64,000 nt of DNA, from the NCBI GenBank assembly GCA_022842445.1, contig JALHPO010000003.1, positions 271,203-335,202 on the forward strand, read 5' to 3'. A model generated the notes under the pieces. The model had not been told where the DNA came from. It was given only the letters and a program-made list of their open reading frames with translations, and did not search any database. The position numbers and the translations under genes were made by a program. This stretch comes from Nitrospira sp. Lineage in GTDB: Bacteria > Nitrospirota > Nitrospiria > Nitrospirales > Nitrospiraceae. The stretch's first letter is position 1. Each line of letters opens with the position of its first letter. Positions 40,536 to 51,163 of the stretch are shown piece by piece.

Positions 40536-41858
40536 CTACTCTTTCGCATCCGGTTTCAGAGCCGTTTTCACGCCACGATGAAGAAAGATGGAGACACTGC
40601 CGCTTCCGTTGTCGGCAATGACCAGGCCCGGCTCTTCCGTCCCCGTGGTCGTTACACGAAAAGAAGAGATGGCGAAAGGGCCGGCCTTCGTCCGGTAATT
40701 TCGAGGCGGGTAGTGGAACGTCCCATCCCCTTTCCCAAACAAAATCGACAAATCACTCGATTGGAGATTGACGATAGCCACATCCATCCAGCGGTCTCCG
40801 TTGAAATCCCGTGCCAGCCCGAAATTAGGCCCCGCATTGGCGCCGGAATCCTTTCCGGGGCGAAATGTGGCATTGCCGTTGCCGAGCAGCGTCGTGAAAC
40901 TGTCTCGTTCCCCATTGATCACTAACAGATCACTGTTCTGATCGTTGTCGAAATCTGCCAAGCTGACTCCCAGCGGCCGCTTTCCCGCCGAATAGTCCTT
41001 GGGGCCGCGAAACGAGCCATCGCCATTACCCAGCCAAATCGACACTGCATTCGACATAGGCCCTCCGTTCGTCACAACCAAATCCAGCCTCCCATCCCGA
41101 TCGAGATCGGACAGGGCCACAGAAGTTGGAGTGTCACCGTACTCATATTGGGCACCATGCCGAAACTCCCCCGTCCCCGTACCCAGGAAAATTTTGACCT
41201 TGTCGTTACGAAGCGCCACGACCAAGTCAGAATGACGGTCGCCATTCACATCGCCGATCGCCAATGCGACCGGGGTCCGATACACCGGATAGTGGGGCCC
41301 TTCGGCAAATTTCCCATTCCCATGTCCGAGCAAGATCGCGATTTCGTCCCCGCCCGGACAGGCCAACGCCACATCGGCATGCCCATCATGATTAAAGTCA
41401 TCCATCGCAAGCGCACGCGGCTCCTGACAGACATGCACTTGCACTTGATCCTGAAACGTTCCGTCGCCGTTACCTAATAGGACTGAAAGCGTGTTGCTTG
41501 CGATATTCGTGGTAACCAGATCAGTGAGGGAATCGTGATTGAGATCACCGGTTGTAATGGTAGTGGGATTCTTGCCGACCTTATAGCTGGCAAAGTAATA
41601 AAAGAGGTCCGGAGGATTATACGGTTCGGTTTTGGAGCAGGCGATGACACCGCCCACTACCAAACAGACCGACAGGATCCCGAGCACATGCGTTCTGGAA
41701 TGGGATTCTCTGAATATTGACACACCCACGCTGTCTTCCTGTATCGACAAAGACGTACCGATAGGCCTATTGCCGCACTGCCCAGAATGCCCAGTATACA
41801 GAGGCGTTCTTTTCTCTGGCAATGTTGCAGAACATATACAGGAACCTTTGAATTTCAC
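40536..41858 (-). CDS. FG-GAP/VCBS-repeat putative lipoprotein
   Basis: Repeats such as GDLNHDSLTDLVTTN...LLGNGDGTF; lipobox-like VIACSK; start uncertain. Confidence 0.88.
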   Translation of the reverse strand: MKFKGSCICSATLPEKRTPLYTGHSGQCGNRPIGTSLSIQEDSVGVSIFRESHSRTHVLGILSVCLVVGGVIACSKTEPYNPPDLFYYFASYKVGKNPTTITTGDLNHDSLTDLVTTNIASNTLSVLLGNGDGTFQDQVQVHVCQEPRALAMDDFNHDGHADVALACPGGDEIAILLGHGNGKFAEGPHYPVYRTPVALAIGDVNGDRHSDLVVALRNDKVKIFLGTGTGEFRHGAQYEYGDTPTSVALSDLDRDGRLDLVVTNGGPMSNAVSIWLGNGDGSFRGPKDYSAGKRPLGVSLADFDNDQNSDLLVINGERDSFTTLLGNGNATFRPGKDSGANAGPNFGLARDFNGDRWMDVAIVNLQSSDLSILFGKGDGTFHYPPRNYRTKAGPFAISSFRVTTTGTEEPGLVIADNGSGSVSIFLHRGVKTALKPDAKE

Positions 41859-41904
41859 TCTCTGCTTGCGCTAGAATGCATCCTCTTTTTTGAGGAGGGC
41901 TCCA

Positions 41905-42225
41905 ATGAGTAAGATTGTGAACGTTGATATCACGATGTACGGAATTGCTGAAGTGCTGCACTGGTGCCATACTCGCAATAAGGGGCGCGTCGGAGGTGTG
42001 GACACGGCCGGCTTCGAGAAGATGAAGGCCTACTTGGCTGAAAAACCCCAATCGGGTGATTACTTTACGCTGGACCAATTCTGGAAGAAAAAAGTGACGC
42101 TCCCGTTGACCGAGGAAGAAGTGGAAACGATCGACCGCTGCCTCTACGACATCCCGAACTTCGACAACGATCCCTTGCCGCAAATTCGTCACAAGTTCTG
42201 GCCTCAGGAGAAAGCAGCTCACTGA
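41905..42225 (+). CDS. Hypothetical protein
   Basis: MSKIVNVDITMYGIAEVLHWCHTRNKGRVGG... Confidence 0.65.
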   Translation: MSKIVNVDITMYGIAEVLHWCHTRNKGRVGGVDTAGFEKMKAYLAEKPQSGDYFTLDQFWKKKVTLPLTEEEVETIDRCLYDIPNFDNDPLPQIRHKFWPQEKAAH

Positions 42226-42412
42226 CGATCGTACTCATCTGCGCTTCGCAATGAGTACCGCGTGAGTTGCAAGGCTGGATCGGCCCGTTGTGGATGGAGA
42301 GGGGTGAGCTATGTCTTGTCACTCACCACGCAGCACTCATAACTGAAAACAGAACGGCGGTCGGCTTGAAGAGAGGGACGAGCAGAGAAGAAGCACATCA
42401 CAATAATGCGGG

Positions 42413-43414
42413 TCACAGAGAGCCTTCGCCCTTCAGATACTTGCGAAATCGATCCATTAACTCAGCTCCCAATGTGCCGCCCTCGGGCTTCTTCGTCGCA
42501 GGGTTGGCAAAGTGGCTGCGAATTTCCTGAAGACGTTTTTCCGCTTGATCGTTTCCTTGCAGCCGCTTGGTTTTCTCGAGCGCAGTCCCGAACGCATCGA
42601 ACGTTAACTCCTGATACCCGAACGAACGAATGCGCTTGACTGCTTTCATCATCGCTTGATTTCTAAATTTCGTGAGATTTTCCTCGTCGATTTGGGATAG
42701 CCCGAGCTTCCGCGCCCTCCGCTCCGCAGCCTTTCGAATCCCGCTTCGCACAAATTCAGGAGCCGTTTGCAGCCGCTTCCAGGCTTCGTCAGTCCAGGCA
42801 ACACGCTCGTGGGGCGTCTCCCACAACTCACGAAGGACGGCTTCATCGATGCGGACAAGGCGCTTCTGCTTGGCCAGATCCTCGGCATCCCGTTTCATCA
42901 TGTCGGTGACGAAGTCCAGCGCGATGGACGGCGATTGTTTGATTTTCTCCTGAAGCTGCGCCAATGCGCCTTCCGTCCATTCCATCGGAGATCCGGCGGC
43001 TTCTTGAAGATCACCGAGCGCTTCCACCTTCTCGTAGAGCTCGATATTCACTTCGAGATGGCCCCGCTCTTTCGCGACCTCCTCAGCAATTTGTTTAATC
43101 ATGGCCCGCATGAACTCAGGAACGTTTGCGAGGCGCTCCTTGGCGGCCGCGGTCCACGGCAGGTGTCCCTGCGCCATATCCTCGGCAGCCGCCGCCAGCT
43201 CGGATTCTCCGCCCATGCCGCCCATCATCTGCCCCTTGAATCGATCCAGAATCTCCTCCGTAATCTCTTCATAGCCCAGCTCCCGCGCCTTTTTCTCGGC
43301 TACACGGCGGACCATGCCACGCAGGAATATGGGCGCACGTTCCATACGCTTGAGTGCGCCGGCAGTCCAGCGAAGTTCTGTTGCGGCGGATTCCGGTGAA
43401 TCTGAAGTCGGCAT
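42413..43414 (-). CDS. Protein with about four PCP_red-like domains
   Basis: Repeats such as WTAGALKRMERAPIFLRGMVRRVAEKKARELGYEEITEEIL. Confidence 0.75.
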   Translation of the reverse strand: MPTSDSPESAATELRWTAGALKRMERAPIFLRGMVRRVAEKKARELGYEEITEEILDRFKGQMMGGMGGESELAAAAEDMAQGHLPWTAAAKERLANVPEFMRAMIKQIAEEVAKERGHLEVNIELYEKVEALGDLQEAAGSPMEWTEGALAQLQEKIKQSPSIALDFVTDMMKRDAEDLAKQKRLVRIDEAVLRELWETPHERVAWTDEAWKRLQTAPEFVRSGIRKAAERRARKLGLSQIDEENLTKFRNQAMMKAVKRIRSFGYQELTFDAFGTALEKTKRLQGNDQAEKRLQEIRSHFANPATKKPEGGTLGAELMDRFRKYLKGEGSL

Positions 43415-43433
43415 GACGATCCTTTTCAAAGGG

Positions 43434-43712
43434 CTATTGATTCAACAGCTCTTTCAATTCCTTGCCGGCCTTGAAGAACGGCACTCGCTTGGCCGGCACA
43501 GCCACCGTCGCCCCGGTCTTCGGATTACGGCCTTCCTTCATGCGGCGCGCCCGCAGACGGAAACTGCCGAATCCGCGAATCTCCGTCTTATCGCCGTTTT
43601 TCAACGAATCCCTCACACAGTCAAAAATCGTGTTGACGACCACCTCGGCTTGCCGTTTCGTCAACGTCGTGACTTGCTCGGAAACCCGCTCAATGATCTG
43701 CGCCTTCGTCAT
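43434..43712 (-). CDS. IHF/HU family DNA-binding protein
   Basis: MTKAQIIERVSEQV...GFGSFRLRARRMKEGRNPKTG. Confidence 0.95.
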   Translation of the reverse strand: MTKAQIIERVSEQVTTLTKRQAEVVVNTIFDCVRDSLKNGDKTEIRGFGSFRLRARRMKEGRNPKTGATVAVPAKRVPFFKAGKELKELLNQ

Positions 43713-43780
43713 GCCTTGCTCCCTTCGCTCCGTTGATCCAAGCTCATTTCCTTGGAACCTGCCGGCACACACTGCCGCCG

Positions 43781-44683
43781 CTAAAAGGCCATCAGATACT
43801 TCATGCTCACACCCGGATGAAAGTCCAGCTTGGGAAACAGCCCTGCAAACTGGGACTCCAGCAAGTCGCGAACGGAAAAACGCCGGCGCGGCTCGACGAC
43901 TTTCGGTTCGCCTTCGATACCGACGATATCCGCAGCCAATTGAATGGCGTCGTCCAAGTTACCAAGCTCATCGACAAGCTTCGCCTCCTTCGCTTGACGT
44001 CCCGTGAAAATTCGTCCATCCGCCAACGCCTGGGCCTCGGCCAGCTCCATCGCCCGCCCTTCCGCCACCGCCTCGATGAATTGCTTGTGCACATCGTCCA
44101 TGACGGCTTGCATCAAGCCCCGCTCTTCCTCGCTCATCTTGCGGAGCGGAGACCCGACATCCTTGAATTTCCCGCTCTTGATGACCACGCCCTCGATGCC
44201 GATCTTTTGAAGCAACCCCTCGACGTTGGCCGTCTCCATGATGACGCCGATACTACCGGTCAGCGTCCCGGGATTCGCGACGATCCGATCCGTGGCCGCG
44301 GCAATATAATAGCCTCCGGAAGCCGCGACGTTCCCCATTGAGGCAATCACTGTTTTACTGGTTTTGCTCCGAACCTGTCTGACTGCATCGTAAATTTCTT
44401 GCGATGGCACGACTCCGCCGCCGGGACTGTCGATGCGCAGCACGATTGCCTTGACGGAAGGATTCTCGCTGAACCGCTTCAACTCTCCAACCGTCACCTG
44501 CGAATCCATGATCACCCCTTCAATACGGATCACGGCGATCCGGTCCCCGGACGACAAATCGAGATCCGGAAACAAGACATTCAGTAGAACCATCACCCCA
44601 AGTCCGGCCGCCAGCACCCAGAACAGAGTGCGTAACGGCCGGCGCTTGGGAGCGCTCTCTTCCCTGATCAATTCATCCGCCAT
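43781..44683 (-). CDS. sppA: Signal peptide peptidase SppA
   Basis: RIDSPGGGVVPSQEIYDAV...ASMGNVAASGGYYIA. Confidence 0.95.
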   Translation of the reverse strand: MADELIREESAPKRRPLRTLFWVLAAGLGVMVLLNVLFPDLDLSSGDRIAVIRIEGVIMDSQVTVGELKRFSENPSVKAIVLRIDSPGGGVVPSQEIYDAVRQVRSKTSKTVIASMGNVAASGGYYIAAATDRIVANPGTLTGSIGVIMETANVEGLLQKIGIEGVVIKSGKFKDVGSPLRKMSEEERGLMQAVMDDVHKQFIEAVAEGRAMELAEAQALADGRIFTGRQAKEAKLVDELGNLDDAIQLAADIVGIEGEPKVVEPRRRFSVRDLLESQFAGLFPKLDFHPGVSMKYLMAF

Positions 44684-44725
44684 GATACGTCACCCGCTTC
44701 AAGATCAGCGTCAATGGGTTCGGGC

Positions 44726-46435
44726 TTAGTCGTCCGACTGCGATCGCTTCCGGTTCTGCTTGGCCGCACGACCAAAGCTTTGGTCCGGAACCCCCTGCGA
44801 GGAATGATATTCGTCTACCTGTTTGCGATCAGAATCCAGCTGATGGTCGCGAAGGCTGAGCGCGATCTTGCGTTCTTCCCGATCAACCTTAATGATCTTG
44901 GCGGTCACGCTGTCTTGAAGCTTGAACTTCTCTTCAAGTTTGGCTTGCGGCTCAACGCCGGTCTCACTAATGTGGATCAACCCTTCGACTCCGCCCTCCA
45001 GCTCAATAAAAATTCCAAAATCAGCGATCTTGCTGATTTTGCCGGCGACCGAGTCACCAACATGGTATTGCGCAGGGATCGCATCTTCCCACGGATCACG
45101 GATCAGCTGTTTATACCCCAGCGACAACCGTTCTTTCTCCTTGTCGATGCGCAACACAATGGCTTCAACCTTCTGCGCCTTTTTGAAGAGTTCAGAAGGA
45201 TGCTTGATATGTTTCGTCCATGACATGTCTGAAATATGGATCAGCCCGTCGATGCCTTCTTCGAGTCCGATGAAAGCCCCGAAATCGGTCAGGCTCTTCA
45301 CCTTCCCTTCGATGCGTGTCCCGATGGGGTACTTGCTTTCAATCATGTCCCAAGGATTAGGGGCCGTCTGCTTCATCCCGAGCGAGATTTTCCGGCTCGC
45401 CGGATCGACGTTCAACACCGCCGCTTCCACCTGATCGCCCACCGCCACCACTCTCGACGGATGCCGCACCTCATGGGTCCAGGACATTTCCGAAACGTGG
45501 ACCAGACCTTCAACGCCCGGCTCAAGTTCGACAAATGCTCCATAATCCGTGAGACTGACAACGCGTCCGCGCACCCTCGTGCCGATCGGATACTTGCCCG
45601 CAACGTTGGTCCAGGGGTCCGCACTTTTCTGCTTGAGTCCCAACGAGATGCGGCCTGTTTCCCGATCGTACTTCAATACCGTCACTTCAACCTTATCGCC
45701 GACGGTAAACAATTCGGAGGGATGCCCCACGCGCCCCCAGGACATATCCGTGATATGCAGCAACCCGTCGATGCCGCCAAGGTCAATGAAAGACCCATAG
45801 TCCGTAATGTTCTTGACCGTGCCCTGAATGAGCTGCCCCTCCTTGAGGTTGGCCAGCGTGGTCTGCCGCTTCTTGTCTCTGGTTTCCTCCAGGAGAACCC
45901 GGCGGGACACAACGACATTGCCTCGGCGGTGATTGATCTTGATGATCTTCAGAGGGAAGGTCTTGCCGACAAGCCCGTCGAGATCGCGCACAGGATGGAG
46001 ATCGATTTGGGAGCCCGGCAGAAACGCTTTGACCCCGATATCCACCATCATCCCGCCCTTGATGCGCGAGATGATCTTACCCTCGATGCTCTTTTCGTCC
46101 TTGTAGAGTTTTTCCAGCTCTTCCCAAATCTTCATCTTGTCCGCTTTTTCTTTGGACAAAACAAGATTGCCGTCCGAATCTTCACATTCTTCGATGTAGA
46201 CTTGGAGTCGATCGCCGACCTTGAGATTTTGAAGTTCTTCGGCCGAGAACTGATCGCCCAGAATCACCCCTTCCGATTTGTAACCGATATCGACGACCAC
46301 CTTGTCCTTGGTGAGCGCCACCACACGGCCCTCGGTAATCGTTCCCTCTTCGAGGTTCCGGAATGTTTCTTCGTACAACGCGGCTAACGTCTCGCGGTCT
46401 AACTGCACTTCACTGTCTTTGGACACTGTACTCAT
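44726..46435 (-). CDS. rpsA: 30S ribosomal protein S1
   Basis: Six S1 domains in 569 aa. Confidence 0.97.
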   Translation of the reverse strand: MSTVSKDSEVQLDRETLAALYEETFRNLEEGTITEGRVVALTKDKVVVDIGYKSEGVILGDQFSAEELQNLKVGDRLQVYIEECEDSDGNLVLSKEKADKMKIWEELEKLYKDEKSIEGKIISRIKGGMMVDIGVKAFLPGSQIDLHPVRDLDGLVGKTFPLKIIKINHRRGNVVVSRRVLLEETRDKKRQTTLANLKEGQLIQGTVKNITDYGSFIDLGGIDGLLHITDMSWGRVGHPSELFTVGDKVEVTVLKYDRETGRISLGLKQKSADPWTNVAGKYPIGTRVRGRVVSLTDYGAFVELEPGVEGLVHVSEMSWTHEVRHPSRVVAVGDQVEAAVLNVDPASRKISLGMKQTAPNPWDMIESKYPIGTRIEGKVKSLTDFGAFIGLEEGIDGLIHISDMSWTKHIKHPSELFKKAQKVEAIVLRIDKEKERLSLGYKQLIRDPWEDAIPAQYHVGDSVAGKISKIADFGIFIELEGGVEGLIHISETGVEPQAKLEEKFKLQDSVTAKIIKVDREERKIALSLRDHQLDSDRKQVDEYHSSQGVPDQSFGRAAKQNRKRSQSDD

Positions 46436-46492
46436 TGTAAACGTCCTACCCTTCCGACTCGCGTCGGGTGCTGATGGTGAATGCCACCGGGC

Positions 46493-47185
46493 TCACTCAG
46501 CGTTGCGAGCACCGGCGATCGGTCCCTGCGGTGTTGCCTGCGGCTGGTCCTCTTTCCCTGCGGGAGGAGGCACGTCACCCAGCACTGCAATCTGTTCAAT
46601 CACCGTCCGGCTGACCAGCTGATAAAACTGTTTGGTCTCAGCTTTCTCTTTCCGCTCTCCTGCTTCAAATGTAATCGGAGCTCCGAATCGCACGGTAATT
46701 TGGCGCCATCGAGGCCACCGGGCTCCGGTCGGCAGCACATCGAATGTCCCTTTCAGATAGGCCGGAACCACCGGGCATCCTGTCTGTGAAACAATCACCC
46801 CGATGCCGGCCTTGGGCGGCTTGAGATGCCCATCCCGGCTTCGCCCGCCTTCCGGGAAAATGACCACCACTTTGCCGTCTCGAATCAAACTGATGGCCTT
46901 TCCGAACGCCTCTCGATCCAGCCGGCCCATCCGTACGGGAATCCACCCCAGCGACTGCAGAATTCCATTCAGCACCGGAATGGGAAACAGATCGTTGCGC
47001 CCAAGATACCAGGCCCTCCGGTTCATCCCGCAACCGAGCATCGGAATGTCCAGGTAGCTGGCATGATTCGCAGCAACCAGCACTCCTCCCGTGGCGGGAA
47101 TCTGCCCTATGACCCGATATCGAAACCATAGTATGCCGATCGCCCTTGCCAGAATCCAGAGAATACCGTACGCGATGTTTGTCAC
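46493..47185 (-). CDS. plsC: 1-acyl-glycerol-3-phosphate acyltransferase
   Basis: ANHASYLDIPML...FPEGGRSRDG. Confidence 0.93.
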   Translation of the reverse strand: MTNIAYGILWILARAIGILWFRYRVIGQIPATGGVLVAANHASYLDIPMLGCGMNRRAWYLGRNDLFPIPVLNGILQSLGWIPVRMGRLDREAFGKAISLIRDGKVVVIFPEGGRSRDGHLKPPKAGIGVIVSQTGCPVVPAYLKGTFDVLPTGARWPRWRQITVRFGAPITFEAGERKEKAETKQFYQLVSRTVIEQIAVLGDVPPPAGKEDQPQATPQGPIAGARNAE

Positions 47186-47841
47186 AACGCAGCCGAGACC
47201 GCTGCCATCATCTGTTCCACCACCTGATCGACATTGAGCGCTGACGTGTCGATGGGCCTTGCATCGGCGGCGGGAATCAGCGGCGCAATTGAACGGTTCC
47301 GATCCCGCATATCTCGACCCGAGAGATCCTGATAGGTCTCTTCAATCGCTCTCCCGTGGCCTGCAGCAACCAGCTCACGATGGCGGCGCTCCGCTCGTAC
47401 AGTCGCATCCGCCTCCAAGAAAAATTTCAGCGGAGCGGAGGGGAACACCTTCGTGCCAACATCGCGTCCTTCTGCGACGACCGAGCCCCGCTGCCCGATT
47501 TGGCGTTGGATCGGCAGCAACCACTCTCGAACCGCCGGAATAGCAGATACGATGGACGCCGCCCCCGTCACCTCCGGGGTGCGAAGCTCGCCGGTGACCT
47601 CATGCCCATCAACGAGGACCTGCATTGCGCCGTTGTGACACTGCATATGCACCGAGGTGCTGTCGAGCAGTGCCGTCACTTGTTCATGGTCCGTCGGCTG
47701 CACTTTCGATTGAAGCACCTTCCACGCAATGGCACGATACAGTGCGCCGGTATCGAGATAGAGATACCCGAGCCGGGCTGCCAGCAACTTGGCCACCGTG
47801 CTCTTGCCCACTCCAGCCGGCCCGTCAATCGCGATGATCAC
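47182..47841 (-). CDS. cmk: Cytidylate kinase
   Basis: IIAIDGPAGVGKSTVAKLLAARLGYLYLDTGALYRA. Confidence 0.97.
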   Translation of the reverse strand: MIIAIDGPAGVGKSTVAKLLAARLGYLYLDTGALYRAIAWKVLQSKVQPTDHEQVTALLDSTSVHMQCHNGAMQVLVDGHEVTGELRTPEVTGAASIVSAIPAVREWLLPIQRQIGQRGSVVAEGRDVGTKVFPSAPLKFFLEADATVRAERRHRELVAAGHGRAIEETYQDLSGRDMRDRNRSIAPLIPAADARPIDTSALNVDQVVEQMMAAVSAAL

Positions 47842-47885
47842 GCAACGCCCCCATCCACATCATGGTGCCTTCAAGACAGAAGGCG

Positions 47886-49223
47886 TTACCGCCCTCTCGC
47901 CTCATGCGTCAACAATTCGGAAAGCACGGCCTCGAACTTCGGGAAAGAGGTTTCCACGCAGCCACAGTCGGCAATCGTCATGCTGGTGGCAGCAGTCAAC
48001 CCTCCAATGGCCAACGACATCGCGACCCGATGATCTCCATGGCTTTTCGCCCTGCCGGCGGCGCTCAGGCGGCCGTTCTCTCCGGCTCTACCAAGCCCAC
48101 GAATAACCATACCGTCCGGCTTTTCAGTAATCTGCGCCCCCATATCCCTCAGTTCGGCGCTCATCGTTGCAATGCGGTCGCTTTCCTTGACCCGCAACTC
48201 TTCCGCCCCGGAAATAACGGTGTCACCCTCCGCGACCGCTGCGGCCACACAGAGGATAGGGAACTCATCGATCGTTTGCGGAATAAGTTCGGGGCCGATT
48301 TCGATGCCTTTGAGTAAAGCGGACTTGACCCGCAGATCAGCCACCGGTTCTCCCGCTTCCTCTCGTTGACCGAGGATCTGGATATCGGCGCCCATCCGGT
48401 TCATGACATCGATCAATCCGGTCCTGGTCGGATTGATACCGACGTTCCGGATCATGATATCCGAACCGGCCACGATCGTGGCGCCGACGATAAAAAATGC
48501 GGCGGCTGAAAAGTCTCCGGGAACGACGACACGGCGCCCGGCCCATCCAACAGCAGGCCGCCCCTGCATGATCAACTCACCGCTGTCGCGCGCGAGGGAA
48601 ATTCCAAAAAACTGAAACATGCGTTCGGTATGGTCGCGCGAGAGCCGCGGCTCCCGCACCCTGGTCGTCCCTTCCGCAAACAACGCAGCAAGCAAGAGTG
48701 ACGATTTGATCTGCGCACTGGCAACCGGCGAACGATACTCGATACCATGAAGCCGCTTACCCGTAAGAGCCAACGGAGCCAGTTCTCCACCCTTGCGTCC
48801 TGCGATGACCGCCCCCATCTCACGCAAGGGTTTCACCACCCGCCCCATAGGACGTCGGCGAATCGACTCGTCGCCGGTCAGCACAGTGAAGAAATCCTGG
48901 CCGGCCAGCAGCCCCGACAGCAGCCTGATGCCCGTGCCTGAGTTGCCGCAGTCGATCGGCCCATTCGGCTCACTCAGCCCCCACAACCCTTTGCCGTGCA
49001 CGGTCAAGAGATCGGGAGTCTCATCGATCCGGATACCGAGCGACTGAAGAGCCCGCATCGTATTCAGGCAATCTTCACCCCGACAATAGGCCGACACCGT
49101 ACTCATTCCTTCCGCCAGGGCTGTCAGGATGATGGCACGATGGGTAACGGATTTGTCTCCTGGAACCAGGATCGTTCCCTGGAGTGGCCGGCCTGGATTG
49201 ATGGTGAACGTCGTCATGGTCAC
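47886..49223 (-). CDS. aroA: 3-phosphoshikimate 1-carboxyvinyltransferase
   Basis: PGDKSVTHRAIIL...GNSGTGIRLLSG. Confidence 0.97.
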   Translation of the reverse strand: MTMTTFTINPGRPLQGTILVPGDKSVTHRAIILTALAEGMSTVSAYCRGEDCLNTMRALQSLGIRIDETPDLLTVHGKGLWGLSEPNGPIDCGNSGTGIRLLSGLLAGQDFFTVLTGDESIRRRPMGRVVKPLREMGAVIAGRKGGELAPLALTGKRLHGIEYRSPVASAQIKSSLLLAALFAEGTTRVREPRLSRDHTERMFQFFGISLARDSGELIMQGRPAVGWAGRRVVVPGDFSAAAFFIVGATIVAGSDIMIRNVGINPTRTGLIDVMNRMGADIQILGQREEAGEPVADLRVKSALLKGIEIGPELIPQTIDEFPILCVAAAVAEGDTVISGAEELRVKESDRIATMSAELRDMGAQITEKPDGMVIRGLGRAGENGRLSAAGRAKSHGDHRVAMSLAIGGLTAATSMTIADCGCVETSFPKFEAVLSELLTHEARGR

Positions 49224-49224
49224 G

Positions 49225-50118
49225 TCACGCTTTGACCGGAGCAGGCACGCTCAATTTCTCACGCTCGCCTTTTGCCCGTTCGAGCGCCTTTTCTATTCCG
49301 GCCGCATCGCCGGTCTTGATCAGCCGCTTGAGATCTTCCAACGCCCTTTGATACTCGTCGATGTAGGACACCAGATTATCTCGATTCCACAAGAAAATAT
49401 CGCGCCACATCTCCGGTGAACTGGCGGCGATTCTGGTCGTATCCCGCAACCCCCCGCCGGAGTGGCCGGCAAGATCCAAGGCGGACAGCCTGTGATCGCG
49501 AAGATCCGCCAACGCGTTCATCAGCGCAAAGGCGGCGATATGAGGCAGGTGGCTGACGGCGCCGAGAATCTGATCGTGCAAATGGGGGTCCATGGTCAAC
49601 ACGATCGACCCGGTTTCTTCCCATAATTGTTTGGTTCGTTCCAGCGCCTGCGGATCGGTCCGCTTCGTCGGCGTCACAATACACCGCGCGCCTTTGAATA
49701 GCTGATCGGATCCGGCAGCCACTCCGGTCTTTTCCTTTCCCGCGATAGGGTGCGCCCCGACAAAATGCACACCCGCCGGCATGGCCGCTTCCGACTGCTC
49801 AACCAGCGTTCCTTTTACACTTCCGACATCGCTCACAATCGCTCCGGGCGCCAGACAGTGCGCCCATTCTTTGAGATGGCGGTCGTAGGTGTCGACAGGA
49901 GTCGCCAGAACCACAAGATCCGCCCCCTGCACACCTTCTTTCGGATCGGCCACATACCGATCGATCGCTCCCAATTCAACGGCGGTCTTGAGATTTTCCA
50001 CACGCCGGCCAATGCCCACGATGTGGTCCGCCAAAGCTTTGCGCCGGAGAATCATCCCCAGCGATCCGCCGATCAACCCCACACCGATGATTGCGACCTG
50101 CTTGAAATGAACCGTCAT
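49225..50118 (-). CDS. tyrA: Prephenate dehydrogenase
   Basis: VAIIGVGLIGGSLGMILRRK...VGAHPIAGKEKTGVAAG. Confidence 0.94.
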   Translation of the reverse strand: MTVHFKQVAIIGVGLIGGSLGMILRRKALADHIVGIGRRVENLKTAVELGAIDRYVADPKEGVQGADLVVLATPVDTYDRHLKEWAHCLAPGAIVSDVGSVKGTLVEQSEAAMPAGVHFVGAHPIAGKEKTGVAAGSDQLFKGARCIVTPTKRTDPQALERTKQLWEETGSIVLTMDPHLHDQILGAVSHLPHIAAFALMNALADLRDHRLSALDLAGHSGGGLRDTTRIAASSPEMWRDIFLWNRDNLVSYIDEYQRALEDLKRLIKTGDAAGIEKALERAKGEREKLSVPAPVKA

Positions 50119-50128
50119 AGGTATCCGG

Positions 50129-51142
50129 CTAAATTTCCCGCCCCACGGCCTTCGCGATAAGCCCGAGATCACGCATCAGCGCCTTGAACTTCGAGGGCTT
50201 GATCGATTCTTCTCCGTCGCAGAGCGCGCACTCGGGGTTTGAATGGACCTCGATGAGCAGGCCGTCAGCGCCGGCCGCAACCGCCGCTTTGGACATGGGC
50301 GCGACGAGATCCCACTTCCCCGTAGCATGGCTGGGGTCCACGATGACGGGGAGGTGCGACAGTTCCTTCAACGTCGGGATGGCCGCAAGATCGAGCGTGT
50401 TGCGATACTGGGTTTCAAAGGTGCGGATGCCCCGCTCACAGAGCATGACATTACGATTCCCCCGCGACATGATGTACTCCGCAGACAGAAGAAATTCCTT
50501 GATGGTCGCCGACAGTCCTCGCTTCAACAGCACCGGCTTGTCGTATGCCCCGACTTCCTTCAGCAGCTCGAAGTTCTGCATATTCCTCGCGCCGATTTGA
50601 ATGATGTCCGCCTTTTCAAGAAAGAGTTCGATATCTCGCGTGTCCAGGATTTCGCTGACCACCGGCAGCCCGGTTTGCTTTTTCGCTTCGACCAGGTAAT
50701 CCAGCCCTTCGCGTCCCAAGCCCTGGAAGGAATAGGGCGAGGTCCTGGGCTTGTACGCGCCCCCGCGAAGAATTGCGGCGCCGGAAGCTTTCACCTCATG
50801 CGCGATCCCGACAGTGAGCTCAAGCCGTTCGACCGCGCAGGGCCCCGCCATGATGGCCAACTTCTGGCCGCCGATCTTCACCCCGCCGACATCAATGATA
50901 GTCCCTTCCTTCTTGAACTCGCGGCTCACCAGTTTCCATGGAGCCAGGATCGGCAACACGCTCTCCACGCCGGGAAGCGCCGTCAGCGGCTGATTGTGAA
51001 GAATCCGGTCATCTCCAATGACACCGATAATGGTGCGCTCCTGGCCGGTCGAAATCTGCGACTTCAGGCCGAGATCACGCAGCCGGTCGATAATATGATC
51101 GACCTCGCTCTCGGACGCCTCTGGTTTCAATACGATAATCAT
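50129..51142 (-). CDS. aroF: 3-deoxy-7-phosphoheptulonate synthase
   Basis: [46 protein letters not shown]. Confidence 0.96.
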   Translation of the reverse strand: MIIVLKPEASESEVDHIIDRLRDLGLKSQISTGQERTIIGVIGDDRILHNQPLTALPGVESVLPILAPWKLVSREFKKEGTIIDVGGVKIGGQKLAIMAGPCAVERLELTVGIAHEVKASGAAILRGGAYKPRTSPYSFQGLGREGLDYLVEAKKQTGLPVVSEILDTRDIELFLEKADIIQIGARNMQNFELLKEVGAYDKPVLLKRGLSATIKEFLLSAEYIMSRGNRNVMLCERGIRTFETQYRNTLDLAAIPTLKELSHLPVIVDPSHATGKWDLVAPMSKAAVAAGADGLLIEVHSNPECALCDGEESIKPSKFKALMRDLGLIAKAVGREI

Positions 51143-51163
51143 GGTTCCCTCGCTGTGCTGTTC

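Noticed and set aside
45236-46387. 383-aa plus-strand ORF
   Set aside because: Antisense shadow of rpsA with low-complexity composition
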